Program-made: the position numbers and the translations under genes
Origin: Haplosporangium gracile
Lineage: Eukaryota > Mortierellomycota > Mortierellomycetes > Mortierellales > Mortierellaceae
Direction: 5' to 3'
Length of the DNA stretch: 64,000 bases
Assembly: GCA_015499985.1 (NCBI GenBank)
Contig: JAAAUF010000045.1
Location: 17,995-81,994 of the forward strand
Shown here: positions 25,106-36,803 of the stretch, piece by piece
Numbering within the stretch: the stretch's first letter is position 1
Layout: every line of letters starts with the position of its first letter
Notes under the pieces: model-generated
Seen by the model: the letters and a program-made list of their open reading frames with translations, nothing else
Databases searched by the model: none
Told to the model about the DNA's origin: nothing

Positions 25106-26600
25106 TCAAGTGCAAATCATCCTCCACTCCAACACTCTCTCCAGTCTCGGCCACGCGCTCGCCATCCAGTCCAGCTCCTCCGTCCCCATTCGATGATTGA
25201 CAGCCCTAAACCCAAACTCCTTCAACCTCTTCAGAGCACTCAATCGATCTAGCCCGGAGTCGAGCGACAGTTTGAGAGTGTTGCGCTTGGGTGGGTACTT
25301 GTGGTGGTAGACCCGCCCGGCAACGAGCAGTGTACAGATGTTTGAGGGTCGGACAGCCATGCAAGAGGACCAACGGCATGTTCTTGGAAAGCACCATCTT
25401 CTTGTTCAAGACAATGTCGTCGATTATTTTCACCATCTCGAGGTGCAAACACTGCTCCACCAGCGCTGCCATCGTCGCCGGCATCAACACCCTCAGCGTA
25501 ATTTCGTTCAAGGATGGCATCGCAGGAAGGACCAGTCCTGCAATCGTCTCGTCCAGGGCTGTCGTAACCTCTTGGTCGTATCTGACAATGTGCAGTCCTC
25601 GGAGGCAGCTGGGCTGCTTGTCTGCGATAGACTCCTGCTTGTCCGGCGAATACCTCGAATCAGGTTGGAGATTATTGATCGTCAATTGCTCAAGGTTCGG
25701 CAAGAACTCCAAGGAGTTAAGAAGAGACGCCAATCGTAGAGGTCCGAGACCCTTGACCTCGAACGCCCGAAGGCGGGGGAATGGTTGGTCAAGCTCCAGG
25801 TCGATAGGGATAAAATATCGCCCAGATTTAAGCGAACTATATATATATATAATGCTGGAGTCCTGGAAGCTCTTCCAGGATCTTCTGGAGAGGATGCTCC
25901 ATAATATCGTTGTCTAATCGTGTCAGCTTTGAGAGGGATTGCATGATCTTGATCATCGCCTCACCCTTGAACACCAGGCTGTTCGACATAATTTATAAGA
26001 CGGTATTCAAGGTACAGATTATCCAGATTAGGGTTCTGTAGAACCAGGAACCAGAACTGTTGCGAGGCGACTGTGCCGCGGATGAACCTGTTGAGTCGCA
26101 GACGAAGGACGGGCTTTAGAGCGTCCTTAAAGGCAGCTGAGATGATGTACGATGAGATGATCACCTGCTGCTGTTCCACGGTCGGTCGCCCTTGTCTATC
26201 AACCCCCGCCAGGACCGGTAGGTCAAACAACGCGGCCTTCTCCTCAAATTGGAAAAAGCCTTTCGCAAACAAAGATCGCAGTCGAGTGATGGTCGATCCT
26301 TCTGCGCCAGCATTCATGAGAACAGCCATCCAGGTCATGCTGAAGTGTCGGATGTGTCTCCCATGTTTGGCCAAGATCGCTCGAAGCCACGTTTCATCCT
26401 TCTCGACGATGGTGTCGCCGTTGTCGTGCGGTGGGTAATTGAAAGACAGGTCTGAAAGAACATTGGACCAGTTGAGAGTCTCGTCGTCGATGGTGTGCCA
26501 GAGCCGGAGGGTGAAGACCTCGTTCCAAAGACGGCTGACAAAACATAGGATTCGAGATCGGAGGGATCAATAAGGGGACCCAGGGCTCCCAGGACTTCTA
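25106..26600 (-). pseudogene. F-box/LRR-like protein pseudogene
   Basis: Reading the minus strand in successive frames gives a protein of the fungal F-box plus leucine-rich-repeat type: VLGALGPLIDPSDLESYV then SRLWNEVFTLRLW (an F-box-like start, about 26480-26590), a helical middle (HGRHIRHFSMTW, FKDALKPVLRLRL), LRR-like segments (LTRLDNDIMEHPLQKILEEL, LNSLEFLPNLEQLTI, CPTLKHLYT), and a C-terminus with TEELDWMASAWPRL. The frame must change near 26540, near 25980 and near 25328, each time by one base, and no intact start codon precedes the F-box part. This indicates a decayed gene. F-box/LRR families are large and fast-turning in many fungi, so a recent loss is plausible; sequencing errors are the alternative. 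Confidence 0.6.
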
Positions 26601-27035
26601 GGAGCTATAGCGCTACCTCCGTTGACATGGCTCAGGGATGGAGGGAGGGGAGGTGAGAGGAAGACTTTATTGTTGGGCATGAATGGGTCAAGGAGAGAGA
26701 GAAAAGTAAGATTGTTTCTTTCGTACATAACTTTGTTGTGTTTGGAGGATATGATGCTCGAGAGTGCTGGCGTTTTTTTTTCTTTGGGCGGTGCAATGGC
26801 AGGAACATAAAAGAGATGTAAACTTTGAATGTGGCAATGCATCGGAATGACCTTCCTGGCTCTACTTGTTCACACATCTTTTGTGCTCAGTCACTCGCAA
26901 AGAAAACACGAACAACAAAAGGTATCAAAAGCTCACTCTTCGCGTGTTCTCGTTTTTTACTTCAATCTCACTTGTTGCTGCAGTTTGCTACCGTACATCA
27001 ACTCATTCATCCATCTGTTCTTCTCCTCGCTCAAT
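26601..27035. other. Intergenic between two pseudogenes
   Basis: Would contain the former promoter of the F-box/LRR relic and the 3' flank of the quinone oxidoreductase relic. No gene, RNA or repeat was recognised. Confidence 0.45.
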
Positions 27036-27640
27036 CTAGTCGATCTTGAGCAGCAACTCTCCAGTCAACTTGCGCCCCTCCAAATCCAAATGCGCCTGCC
27101 TCACCTCCTCAGACTCATACACCTTCGAAACTAAGACCTTCATCTCGCCTTTCTCAACAAACTCCACCAACTCCCCCCACAACTCCTCAAATTCCTCCCC
27201 TGTCGTCAGGTACTAACTGAAGTTCGTCACCGTCTGACGAATGTGTGTGGATGCCAGACGGAAGGCATCCAAGGGAGGGATGGGGCCACTCGAGAACCCG
27301 TATGAGACAGGGGCCCTTGACAACGGACGATACGCAGGTTGGATTCAAAGGTCGCCTGCCCGACACTGTCGTAGACTGCATGGACGCCCTTGCCGCTGGT
27401 AAGGGTGGAGACGGCCTCTTCGAGGGGCACGTAATCGTTGAAAGAGATGACGACGACATGGTCGGCGCCGTTGGCGCAGGCGAGGGCAGCTTTTTCGTCG
27501 GAGAAGACAATGCCGATGACGTGGGCGCCGAGATGGTGGGCCAGTTGAGTGGCGATGAGGCCGACGCCGCCGGCAGTTGCGTGAACGACGATCCTATCGT
27601 TCTTTTTCACTGGAAAAAGATACTTCTCCATCTTTATACG
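27036..27640 (-). pseudogene. Quinone oxidoreductase (zeta-crystallin family) fragment, copy 1
   Basis: The minus strand encodes only the C-terminal two thirds of an MDR-type NADPH:quinone oxidoreductase. Seen: the Rossmann motif (VVHATAGGVGLIATQLAHHL), GAHVIGIVFSDEKAA, NGADHVV, VHAVYDSVGQATFE, then after a one-base frame change near 27320 VSYGFSSGPIPPLDAFRL and TVTNFS. An in-frame TAG follows at about 27210, then YLTTGEEFEELWGEL and the family C-terminus (VYESEEVRQAHLDLEG, ELLLKID) to a stop at 27036-27038. The catalytic N-terminal domain is missing: upstream of KKNDRIVVHA there is no matching sequence. A second decayed copy lies at 37.7 kb. Confidence 0.75.
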
Positions 27641-28092
27641 AGTTTTTTTCTTTTGGTTACAAGCAGTCCAAATTGGGCTGCTCTTGTCCAGGTGGTCAGA
27701 AAATGCTTGTCATTTTACAAAAAAATGGACACCAGTCTAGCATCTAACAAATACCTCTTCCAAGAAACTTGCTTGGAAAAAGAAAATCATCCAGGAGATA
27801 CACAACTTTACTGTTCGCGTTTGTCAGCTTTATTGCAACACATTGTCAGCCAATAGATGTTGAGCGGATTTACCTGTATTGAAAAGAAGTGTTTCTTTTT
27901 TTTTGTTCGCGTGGTCTCCTTCAGCTGCGCGGCGAAGTAATAGAACGCGCACCCGTCACACTGGAGAGAAGTCGCATTGCTCTTCGCTCTTTCAGCACCA
28001 CTGCTCTTCGTTCTTTCAGCATCATTACTTTCCCTCTTACGCCATACTTTCGCATCAGAACTTAATGCAATAACTTATTTTATCAAAAAATT
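27641..28092. other. Intergenic between QOR relic and ArfGAP gene
   Basis: No gene was seen. It contains a 24-nt tandem duplication (27979-28026). It holds the 3' flank of the ArfGAP gene and the site where the oxidoreductase N-terminal half would have been. Confidence 0.45.
27979..28026. repeat. 24-nt tandem duplication
   Basis: Two adjacent 24-nt units (27979-28002 and 28003-28026), both beginning GCTCTTCG and containing CTTTCAGCA, with three differences by eye. Non-coding. Confidence 0.75.
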
Positions 28093-31000
28093 CTACATGT
28101 TTAAGGAAAATGGGTTGGAGTACGCAGAGGTGGAAGTACCCGAGACATGCACAGCACCGGAAGAAGAAGATGAAAGGGTAGCAGAGAAGGGGTCGAGATC
28201 GTCGATTGAGGGGTATTTTGACGTCGCGGCCACAGGCGATGGCTTCATCCATTGTCCAAACATATCATTCATGTTTCCTGATCCTCCCGCTCCTGCTCCT
28301 GAATTGCTGATGGTAGTGGGGACGGCCATTGACCGGCTTGGGGCACCAGGCATGGAGAATGCAGATTCGTAGATGGATGACGAGGAAGGTCCTGCAGTGC
28401 TACCATCGAAAGCATTGTTGTTGTTGTTGCTGTTGGAGTTGATGCCAAGGGCGCTTTGGAGGTTGTATGATGACTCTGACGCCGACCGTATGAAAGCTGG
28501 TTGTGCCGCCTGTTGTTGCTGGTACTGGTTAATCTGCTGCTGCTGATCAAAGGGCGAACGAAGCGCAGCAGACTGTCCGTGTTGTTGTTCACCAGAGATC
28601 ATCGCGAATGGGTTAGGTGACCTTGTACCAGATGAGCTGAGTCCATTCGTCGAAAAGTAATCCGGTTGCTGCTGCTGTTGTTCTTGTTGTTGTTGCTGGT
28701 ACTGCTGAGGGACGGTCATGTTGCCAAAGGGATCTGAAAATGAGGGCTGAGGCTGGTTCTGTTTTGCAAACATGGCGAACGGGTTACTCTGCTGTCCAGA
28801 AGATGCAGGGCCCGCACTGATAGTACCGCCTCCATTGTATCCAGTGCTCGTAGAGATGTAGTCTGCTGTGAAGGCTCTCTGAAGCTGCTGGGGTTGTTGT
28901 TGCTGGAGTCCAAAGGGATTGGCTGATCCGGTGGACTGTGGGGACAAGGTCGTCGTGGAGGACGCAGCGACCGAGAATGCAGAAGATGGGGAGTTGAAAA
29001 TGGATCCAGTCGAGCTGGCTGACGCCTGTGAATGGGGCTGTTGCTGCTGCTGACCCTGACCGAGAACTGAGAGGTAGTCGTCAAACGACTTTGCCCCGCC
29101 CATCATTCCTGCTCCTGCTGCGGACCCAGCCGATGAAGAGGCACCACCAACAAAGTCCCTTCCTTGGAATGCGCCGTGATTCATATAGGGTTGCTGCTGC
29201 TGGTATTGAGATTGGTGATCCTGAGACTGCCCAGATGATGCCAACGAGAAGGGGTCATTACTGAAGGTAGCCTGGAGAGCAGCGGAAGGAGATGGCTGAG
29301 AAAAGGCAGAGAAAAAGTCGTTGGAAGAGCGGGCTTGAGATGGAGACGCCCGTGCTTGTGAGAACGCAGATTGTCCAGCATATCCTCCGTTCAGTTGAGT
29401 ACTAAAAGCGTCGTTGCTGTTGACACCAGCGGAGCACGATGAGTTCATGCCCATGTTACTGAATGCATTCGTCATCAATGAAAATGGGTCAGATGTTTCG
29501 ATTGCGGCAGGTGTGGCGGCAAAGGTCTGCCCTCCGAGAAATGGCTGACTGTAATTGTTGTTGTTGTTGTGGTTATAAGATGTAAGGCCCATCGCATTGT
29601 CAAATGATCCTTGCCTTCGCTGCTGCTGCTGTTGCTGCTGTTGCTGCTGTTGCTGTTGTTGCTGGACCTGGAGCTGAGATGAAGATGGCTGACCACTTTT
29701 GGGAGCTCCTGCTGGGTGGAATGGACTAGATCCTGCGCTAGAAGGGTCTGTTGACTTTGAAAATGTGGTTGATCCGCTGTCTGAGCTCAGGGTTGATGAT
29801 TTTCTGCTGAGGGTGCGTTCAGGAGTCGCTGCAGATGGTGTGCTAGGCGATGTCTGAGGAGTACAAGAAGTATACATAACGTTAAAAATAGGTTCACTGG
29901 AATCGATATGTCCAGAGAAAGAAAACCCTTCCCATTTTCATTAGCCATTCAAAAATAACAAAAAAAAAGAGCAAAAGGTGGCTGCTAGTAGGTCTCGTTC
30001 TTGTACTTACAATGTGGTTATTGACGTCAATGCTCTGACTCTTGGAGATAGCGCGGACTCGCTCTGGAACAGCAAGGGCACTGCTGGGTCCATTGCCGGC
30101 GGTAGGGCTCGTAGGAGCGGAAATAGCAGAATTAACAGCGGCAGCAGCAGGAGAGCCGCCATTCGGATCTTGGTACCATAATTTCTTGACATATTTGGCT
30201 CTCATAAATTGTCGGACATCATCAACCTCGTGGGCGTCTGGCTCTGGATACTCTCGCCAGGACCATGTAGCCAACCAGATCTTCTTGGCGACCTATATTG
30301 CATGAAGAACAATAAAGACGGGCAAGGAAAACAAATGAAAAAAGGAGGAAATGACGGATAGGATGGGTTAGAAATGGGGACGCCTTGATCGGTGAGAGCA
30401 CAAAGAAAAGGCACGCCTTTCTTCCTGACTGGTTTGGGCTCATTGGTTTTCTGCTTGCTCGTTGGACCGGTCGTCTGAGCTTCCCGTACTCGTTTTGAAC
30501 AACTGATTTCTTGCGTCCTTTTTCTCTCTGCTTTCCCCCTGAATTCGAAAGAAAAAGAGTAGCCAGTGAACGAGGGACGTTGAGGGGGAGGATAGGAGTA
30601 AAAAGGCGGGAGGAATATAAACATAAACAAAAAGACCGCATGGAAAATCTTTGTTGGTGTGTTACGCTTGGACGATGGCATATTATCATCATGATGTGAA
30701 CCTGTGCGCGAAGGCATGACCTATGGTCGCATTGGTTGTCTGACCATGCTGACATACACTCCTTGTCCATCGTTTCTTTTTTTTTTTGCCAACCCAAAGG
30801 ATTCTTGTTGCGTGCCGTCGTCCAATTCCCATTGCTCCAGGGATGTATGCTGTGCTGCCTATGCATCCGCAGTTGCGGTCCAGAGGAAAGAGGTAGAGCG
30901 ACGACTTCTTACCGCATTGCCTCCTTTCTGAAGACCGGCCATTTCCTCGGAGGTGAAGGTTGATGCAGAGATCGATTTGACTCTATGGTTCAACTCACGG

Positions 31001-31851
31001 CTAAACGTGAGGAGAATGAGTAGGAGAGGGATGAGTTGTTTGTCGTTTGGGTTTGAAAGCAATTAGTGAATTTAGTGTTTTCAGCTCCAACAACACAATC
31101 CGTTTCGTTTTTTCTTCTCCACTCAGCACCCAGGATAAAAAGATATCTCTTCATTCGGTCTGCAGCAGCACAGGCCGAGGGTAAGGATAAACAAAGGAGC
31201 GAAGTGCAGACCGTAGTAAAAAAAAAAAAGAAACTTACAGCAATCCGGAGCACTTTTCGCAAATGAAGGTGTTATTGAACAGGTTGGCATAGACATTGAC
31301 CTAAGTCGGTGTAGGGTGCAGAAACGAAATAGGACAGATACAAAAAAAACAAAAACCGATTTAATAAGCCTCATCTAATTCCACTAAAGAAGCAATCTTA
31401 TCCGGGTACAGTTGGTATCCTAGTTTTACCTTGGAGGGGCAGTCGAAGCACTTTTTGTTCTCTGGCAACTTCAAAAGTCCTGTCAGGATCCTATACTCAG
31501 TCGTACGGCCAGTTGAAAAAGAAGATACGGTGTTAGTTAGCTCCATGTCGTTGATTTTTGTTCCTTGTCCTTTGCTACGGATGCGCGAGAAAAGGGTGTG
31601 GAAAAGTGCGCTGCAGGGGGTGGGTGAAGGGACGGTGAAGTGGTCGCCAGAAGGAAGAGGCAGTGAACGGGCAGAGTGAAGATGGGTGTGATGAACCCAT
31701 GGTGGCTGTTGTGGTTGAGTTGAGTATCCAGTTGAATGAGAAAGAGGGAGTTGTTGGGAAAGGTAAAGTGCAGCGTAGTTGGATTGGGTGTTGGTTTCAA
31801 TGATGGCGACTAGTTGTACCTGGAGTGTTTTTCTTCGATCCTCCTTGACAT
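28093..31851 (-). CDS. AGFG-type ArfGAP with NPF/DPF-rich tail
   Basis: Six exons: complement(join(28093..29853,30011..30292,30913..31000,31239..31300,31430..31490,31820..31851)), 761 residues. Start MSRRIEEKHSRILTGLL joins exon 1 (32 nt) to exon 2 in phase. The ArfGAP zinc finger is C25-x2-C28-x16-C45-x2-C48, followed by LRELNHRVKSISASTFTSEE and GNAVAKKIWLATW. This segment is closest to human AGFG1 (HRB), which links Arf regulation to clathrin-coated pits. The rest is disordered, Gln/Ser-rich, with a poly-Gln run (about 29618-29662). It carries four NPF motifs (EH-domain ligands) and four DPF motifs (AP-2 appendage ligands); the last NPF is in the C-terminal SNPFSLNM. Likely an endocytic ArfGAP. 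Yeast Gts1 is an alternative relative, but no UBA domain is visible. Confidence 0.85.
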
Positions 31852-32609
31852 GGTGAGGTGTGGTGGTAGTGAATGGGTGTGTGGGGTAGAAGAAGGAACG
31901 CAAGAAGGGGAAAAAAGAAAGGAAGGAAGAAAGAAGAAAGGGAATGAATGAGAGCAGAACGAGAAAAAGAAAAGGAAAGAAGAAAGACGTGGAGAAGAAA
32001 GTTGAAGCTGATAGAGTGCGGTGTGCGATTGATTGTCTTTTTTTTTGTTTTTAAGAAATTTATTGCGTCGTGGGTGTGCGTGCAGTTGTGCGATTGATTG
32101 TCCAGGCACAGAAGGCGGGAGGGATATCAGACATCAATCAATGAACAGGAAGGTTCAAGTGAAAAACATGGACTTTACTACTGTCCCTTTCTCCCATTGC
32201 GAAGGATATGCGACTGGATGGCTTCCATTGGTGGGTTCGCTTGATTCACATTGCTTTGCATCATCTTGCCCATATCCAATTCTCACCGACTCGCCTGCCT
32301 ACCTGCCTGCCTGCCTGCCTGCCTGCAATATTATGGCTGGATTGATGTGAAGTGCCGAAAATAGGGTTTTTGTATATGCCTTTCTTTTACTTCTTGGCTT
32401 TGAGTTTGCTCTCATTTTCACTTGTACAGTACTCTATTTTCCTTCATTTTTCTCTTTCTCGCCTCTCTTTTTCTTCTTCTCCTTTTCCCACTTTACACTT
32501 CACCAGTAATACTCACACTCGACCCACCTACCCTCAACCAACAGGACCAGGACTCAACCACTACCACCAGCAACTACAACAATTTGAAAGGGACTCTTTG
32601 TGGCAAGCA
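31852..32609. promoter_or_regulatory. Bidirectional promoter region, ArfGAP and SCYL2 genes
   Basis: About 760 nt between two divergent starts. The ArfGAP side is purine-rich on the plus strand (about 31900-32010) and the SCYL2 side is CT-rich (about 32430-32530), the usual fungal leader pattern on each coding strand. A TGCC tetranucleotide repeat lies in the middle. No TATA box was assigned. Confidence 0.55.
32294..32326. repeat. (CCTG)n microsatellite
   Basis: Eight tandem CCTG/CCTA units within the shared promoter region of the ArfGAP and SCYL2 genes; one unit is CCTA, the others match. Length variation between strains would be expected. Confidence 0.85.
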
Positions 32610-35600
32610 ATGGGAAACGCCATCACAAAAAACTACGAAGGTCCGCTCATCATCTCACACATCATCACTCACGCACTCAGGAACACAAATAGAAAACCAC
32701 TCACACAAGTATTTCCTTGCCTACCCTCAATCTCATCTCTCCCTCTTCTTCTAGTCGGCGGGCAGATCGCCAGTGCAGGACTCTGGAAAATTCACCGAGG
32801 AACCAAGCGGACAACAGGACAGGAGGTCGCTGTATTCGTATCACTCTCGTGTCGCTTTTATCTTTTCGTGTCTTCTTATGTTGAACCATTGATCGCTTTC
32901 AATGTCATCTTCGCAGCCTGCAGACAAGCACAACCAACGGAAGAACAGCGACTGTTCTTTATAATTGCTTGAAAGCAGCAGCTCCTTCTGTTTCGTCCTT
33001 TTTCCTTTTTCTCTCCTCTTTTTCAACCCATGGGTTTGACTTCTTATCCAGGTCCCCCATACCTGTATCATCCTTGACTCTGCATATGCGTTTGCTTTTA
33101 TTTTGTTTTGTTTTCTGCTCGCTTTCTTCGTCTTCAAAACATTAGATTTTTGAAAAGAATATTGTCGAATCCATTTCGTCACTGAGGAGACAGGCGCCGT
33201 CGAAACGAGATCAGGAACGCGTATATGAGTTTCTAAAGAAAGAGGTACTCCGCGCCGGTTCAGTCTTACTGTGTTTGCATCCCGCCAACGTGTCGCCTGC
33301 GTTGCATTGTACCATGACCCTAACCTGTTTATACCTTACACCTATCGTAGGCGAGTCAACTTGCACGGTTGCGGCATCCCTGCATGTTGGAAGTCGTGGA
33401 ACCAGTAGACGAATCCAGGACAGCAATTGCCTTCGCCACGGAACCGATCTTTGCATCGCTGTCAAATCTTCTTGGGAACTACGAAAACCTACCGTCGGTC
33501 TCAGACGACATCCGCAAGTTTGAGCTGGATGAACTGGAGGTAACGCACACTGCTTTAATCAATTCCTGTGCCGGGATTGATGGAACTCATACAGGGATGA
33601 CATGACCGGAATTGTACGACCATTAACTCTTCTTTTTTAATCCACCCGATAGGTCCAAAAAGGATTGTTACAGCTTGGAAAGGGACTACAATTCTGTCAT
33701 AACGATGCCAAAATTGTTCATGGAAACCTTGTGCCCGACGCCATTTTTGTCAACGCCAAAGGAGACTGGAAGATTGCAGGGTAAGGGAGAATCATCACCA
33801 AATCATCGGTCATCGGAAAAAACGCATGAAGAGCTGGCGCACAGGATTTGCTGCTAACTATCGATCTCCTGGAACCTCACGGTCATTAATCACGTCTATA
33901 GTTTTGGATTCAGTACTTTTCTTCCACGGGATGCGAGCTCTCCTCCTCCAGCCGAATACTGGAACTATGACCACGAGCTTCATCCATATTGTCAGCGAGA
34001 TCTGGACTATCAGGCCCCCGAATATATCCTTGATCATAAACTGGACCCTTCCAACGACATGTTCGGGATTGGGTGCTTGGCTTACTCGGTTCTCAACAAA
34101 GGAAACCCTCTTATCCAATCTCGCGGCAACATGAACACCTATCGCCAACAAATCGATAGAATCAACCAGCACCAATTTGATAAGGTCCCTGCTCACCTTG
34201 CAGGTATAGTCCAGAGTGATAGCGCGGTTCAAGATCAAGCATATTCCTGCTTTAGTTCCCAAATCGCATATTATAGTTACTGATGTTCTTGTGTCGCGGC
34301 ATGTGTATCATAGATGCCATGACTCGACTTATCACCAGGGAGCCAAGCATGAGAATGAACGCCGTAGAGTTCCAGACCAGCAAGTTTTTCGACAATATCC
34401 TCGTCTCGACGATGAAGTACATGGAAAATTTTGCGGAGAAGACTCGGGACGACAAGGGTCAATTTATGAAGGGGTTGCTCCGTGTCCTTCCCCAGTTCCC
34501 CGAAAGGGTTCTCATGAGAAAGGTATGACTCCTCTGGTTTTTAGCTTTTTTTTGCCGCCACATTTGTATTATTTACACGAAATTTTTTGTACAAATTAGA
34601 TTCTACCCTGTTTGCTGGATGAGCTCAAGGACCATGCTCTGTTGCCATATACCCTTCCAAACGTATTTTACATCATTCAAAAGATGTCGCCCAAGGAATT
34701 TGAGGAGAGAGTCTTGCCTTCGTTGAAGCCCATCTTTTTGGTCAGGGAGCCCATGCAAAACTTGTTGACACTCCTGGAGAAGATTGAACTTTTGCACCAG
34801 AAGGCTGGGGGACAAGTATTCAAGGAGGACATTATGCCGCTTGTCTACTGTGCTCTTGAGCCCAAGAACCCACCTTCTGTGCAGGAAAAGGCGCTCAAGA
34901 CTGTCCCCGCCATTATGGAAGCTCTGGACTACACTACCGTCAAAGCCTCGCTTTTCCCCAGAATTGCTGTGAGTCTGCATGATGGTTCACTTTACTTTGC
35001 TTGTAACGTGATTCTTGACCACATTCCTAACGCGTCCTTTGACTTCGTGAAATAGACTCTTTTCGCTCAAACTACCACTCTCTCCGTCAAGGTCAACACC
35101 CTTCTCTGCTTCCTCACCATCATGAAGGTTTTAGATAAGGTACGCAAATACTATCGCTTTTTTGTATGCTAGTTCTTCCTCTGCACCCTTAGAAGTACCT
35201 CTCATATTGGTCATTTTTTTTTATAGTTCACTATCACGGAAAAGTTGATTCCACTGTTGCGCAATATCAAGACCCGTGAAGTCAATGTCACAGTAAGAAT
35301 CATGTCTGTAGAATAAGATACGTAGGCGATTCAGTATTTATCTATACTTACTAATGAAAGTATCTTCTATGATGATTAGATGGCAACTTTACAAGTGTAC
35401 CAGGAGATGGGCAAATACGTGGACAAGGAGGTGATCGGAAATAGCATCTTGCCTTCGCTGTGGGGTCTGGCTCTCGGCCCCAATCTTAAGGCAGAGCAGG
35501 TAACGAAGACGTGCTTGATATTACCTACATTTCAGCTTTGCAAAACGAGCCTTTTACTCACATCTATATTGCTTTTTGGTCATAGTTCGAGTCATTTATG

Positions 35601-36803
35601 TCAACTATCAATGAGCTCTCAACCAAGGTTCACCAGCAGCACTTGCGACACCTTCAGGAGTTGAAGAAACTTGAGGATCAGACAAAGAACTTCGCCGCCA
35701 GCTCAGATCCAACAGCGGTTGCCAATGGAACCGGATCCACATTGAATGACTTTGAAAAGTTGGTTGGTGGAGGTGGTGGATCGAGCGCAGCCCCTGGAAC
35801 CATCACACCCAACTCTGCACGCCAATCGTCCTCCGACAACCCTTTCAAGATTGCATCCGACAACCCATTCTCTTCCACCAATGGCGGCCAGGATTCTCCA
35901 ATGGATATGTTTGGCGACATGGTATGCTTTGTGAGCTTAATTTTTTTGATATTGTGAACGAGCACGAAACCGAGCTGTGGTAGCGTATATTGACAATGTG
36001 TTTTATTTACCTCCGCGTAGGCTTCAGCACTCCCTCCAATGCCATCAAAGCCCTTGGGATTCAACGCAGCAAGCACTCCAGTGATGAAGCCAGCAACGCC
36101 AATGATGTTTGGTGCTACCTCGAACGACTCATCCTCGATGGGCGGATTTGGGTCTCGACCTATGACTCCCACCAGTAGCTCGGGCTTCCAGTCACAACAG
36201 TATAACCAGAATGGATTTGGCGGACAGCGTACATCGACAAGCAGTAATGTGTCGACCCCAACGGCAGCCACATCGTCGTTCACTATACCCCCACTCAACA
36301 AGTCTCTCACAGGATCATCGACCTCATCCAACTATTCGTCCTCTGCCAGGCCGCCATTCTCGCAGCCTCAACAGAAACCAGCAGGAACACCTCCTCTCTC
36401 ACACACTCTTGGCAACATGTCCACGTCATCGTCGGCCTTTGGAGGATTCCAGTCGGCTACGCTTACGTCCAATCAACCCATGGCAGCCGGTGGCATGGGA
36501 GGATTCCAGTCTCAATCATCCAACAATAGCAATGGGTTCAGTAACGGCATGGGATTGGGCATGTCCTCGAATAACAGCAACAGCAACTCTGGAATGGGTA
36601 TGGGCATGGGTATGGGTTTGTCTGGTTCTGCCTTGACCCCTTCACGACCTGCGTCAACAGGGATGGGCATGACGGCCATGGCACCCATGACGCCTCTTCA
36701 GCCAATGAACGCAAGCTCGGTTGCCGCAAACAAGTTTGGACAAAACAACCAGCAGCACAAAGGAAAGAACTCTGACCTTGGCATGTTTGATCCCTTCTCA
36801 TAA
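32610..36803 (+). CDS. SCYL2: SCYL2 (CVAK104)-type pseudokinase
   Basis: Thirteen exons: join(32610..32640,32755..32837,33146..33244,33351..33539,33653..33780,33902..34203,34314..34522,34600..34968,35056..35139,35227..35292,35380..35499,35586..35921,36021..36803), 932 residues, like human SCYL2 (929). Start MGNAITKNYE, then pseudokinase (GGQIASAGLWKIHRGTK, QEVAVFIFEK). The catalytic loop reads VHGNLVPDAIFVN and the DFG position AGFGFS, so HRD and DFG Asp are lost. HEAT-like repeats follow, about residues 345-590 (ILPCLLDELKDHALLPYTL, FPRIATLFAQTTTLSVKVNT). The tail is Ser/Gly/Met-rich with two NPF motifs (SDNPFKI, SDNPFSS). SCYL2 binds clathrin and AP-2 and acts in endosome/TGN traffic. The exon 1 donor (G|GTCCGC) is weak and could be revised. 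Confidence 0.92.

Noticed and set aside
32294..32326. Possible CRISPR-like repeat
   Set aside because: It is a simple tetranucleotide microsatellite with no spacers, in a eukaryotic genome.
32641..32710. Alternative SCYL2 exon 1 donor at CAA|GTATTT (about 32709)
   Set aside because: It would put exon 2 out of frame with GGQIASAGLWK; the weaker GAAG|GTCCGC donor keeps the frame.
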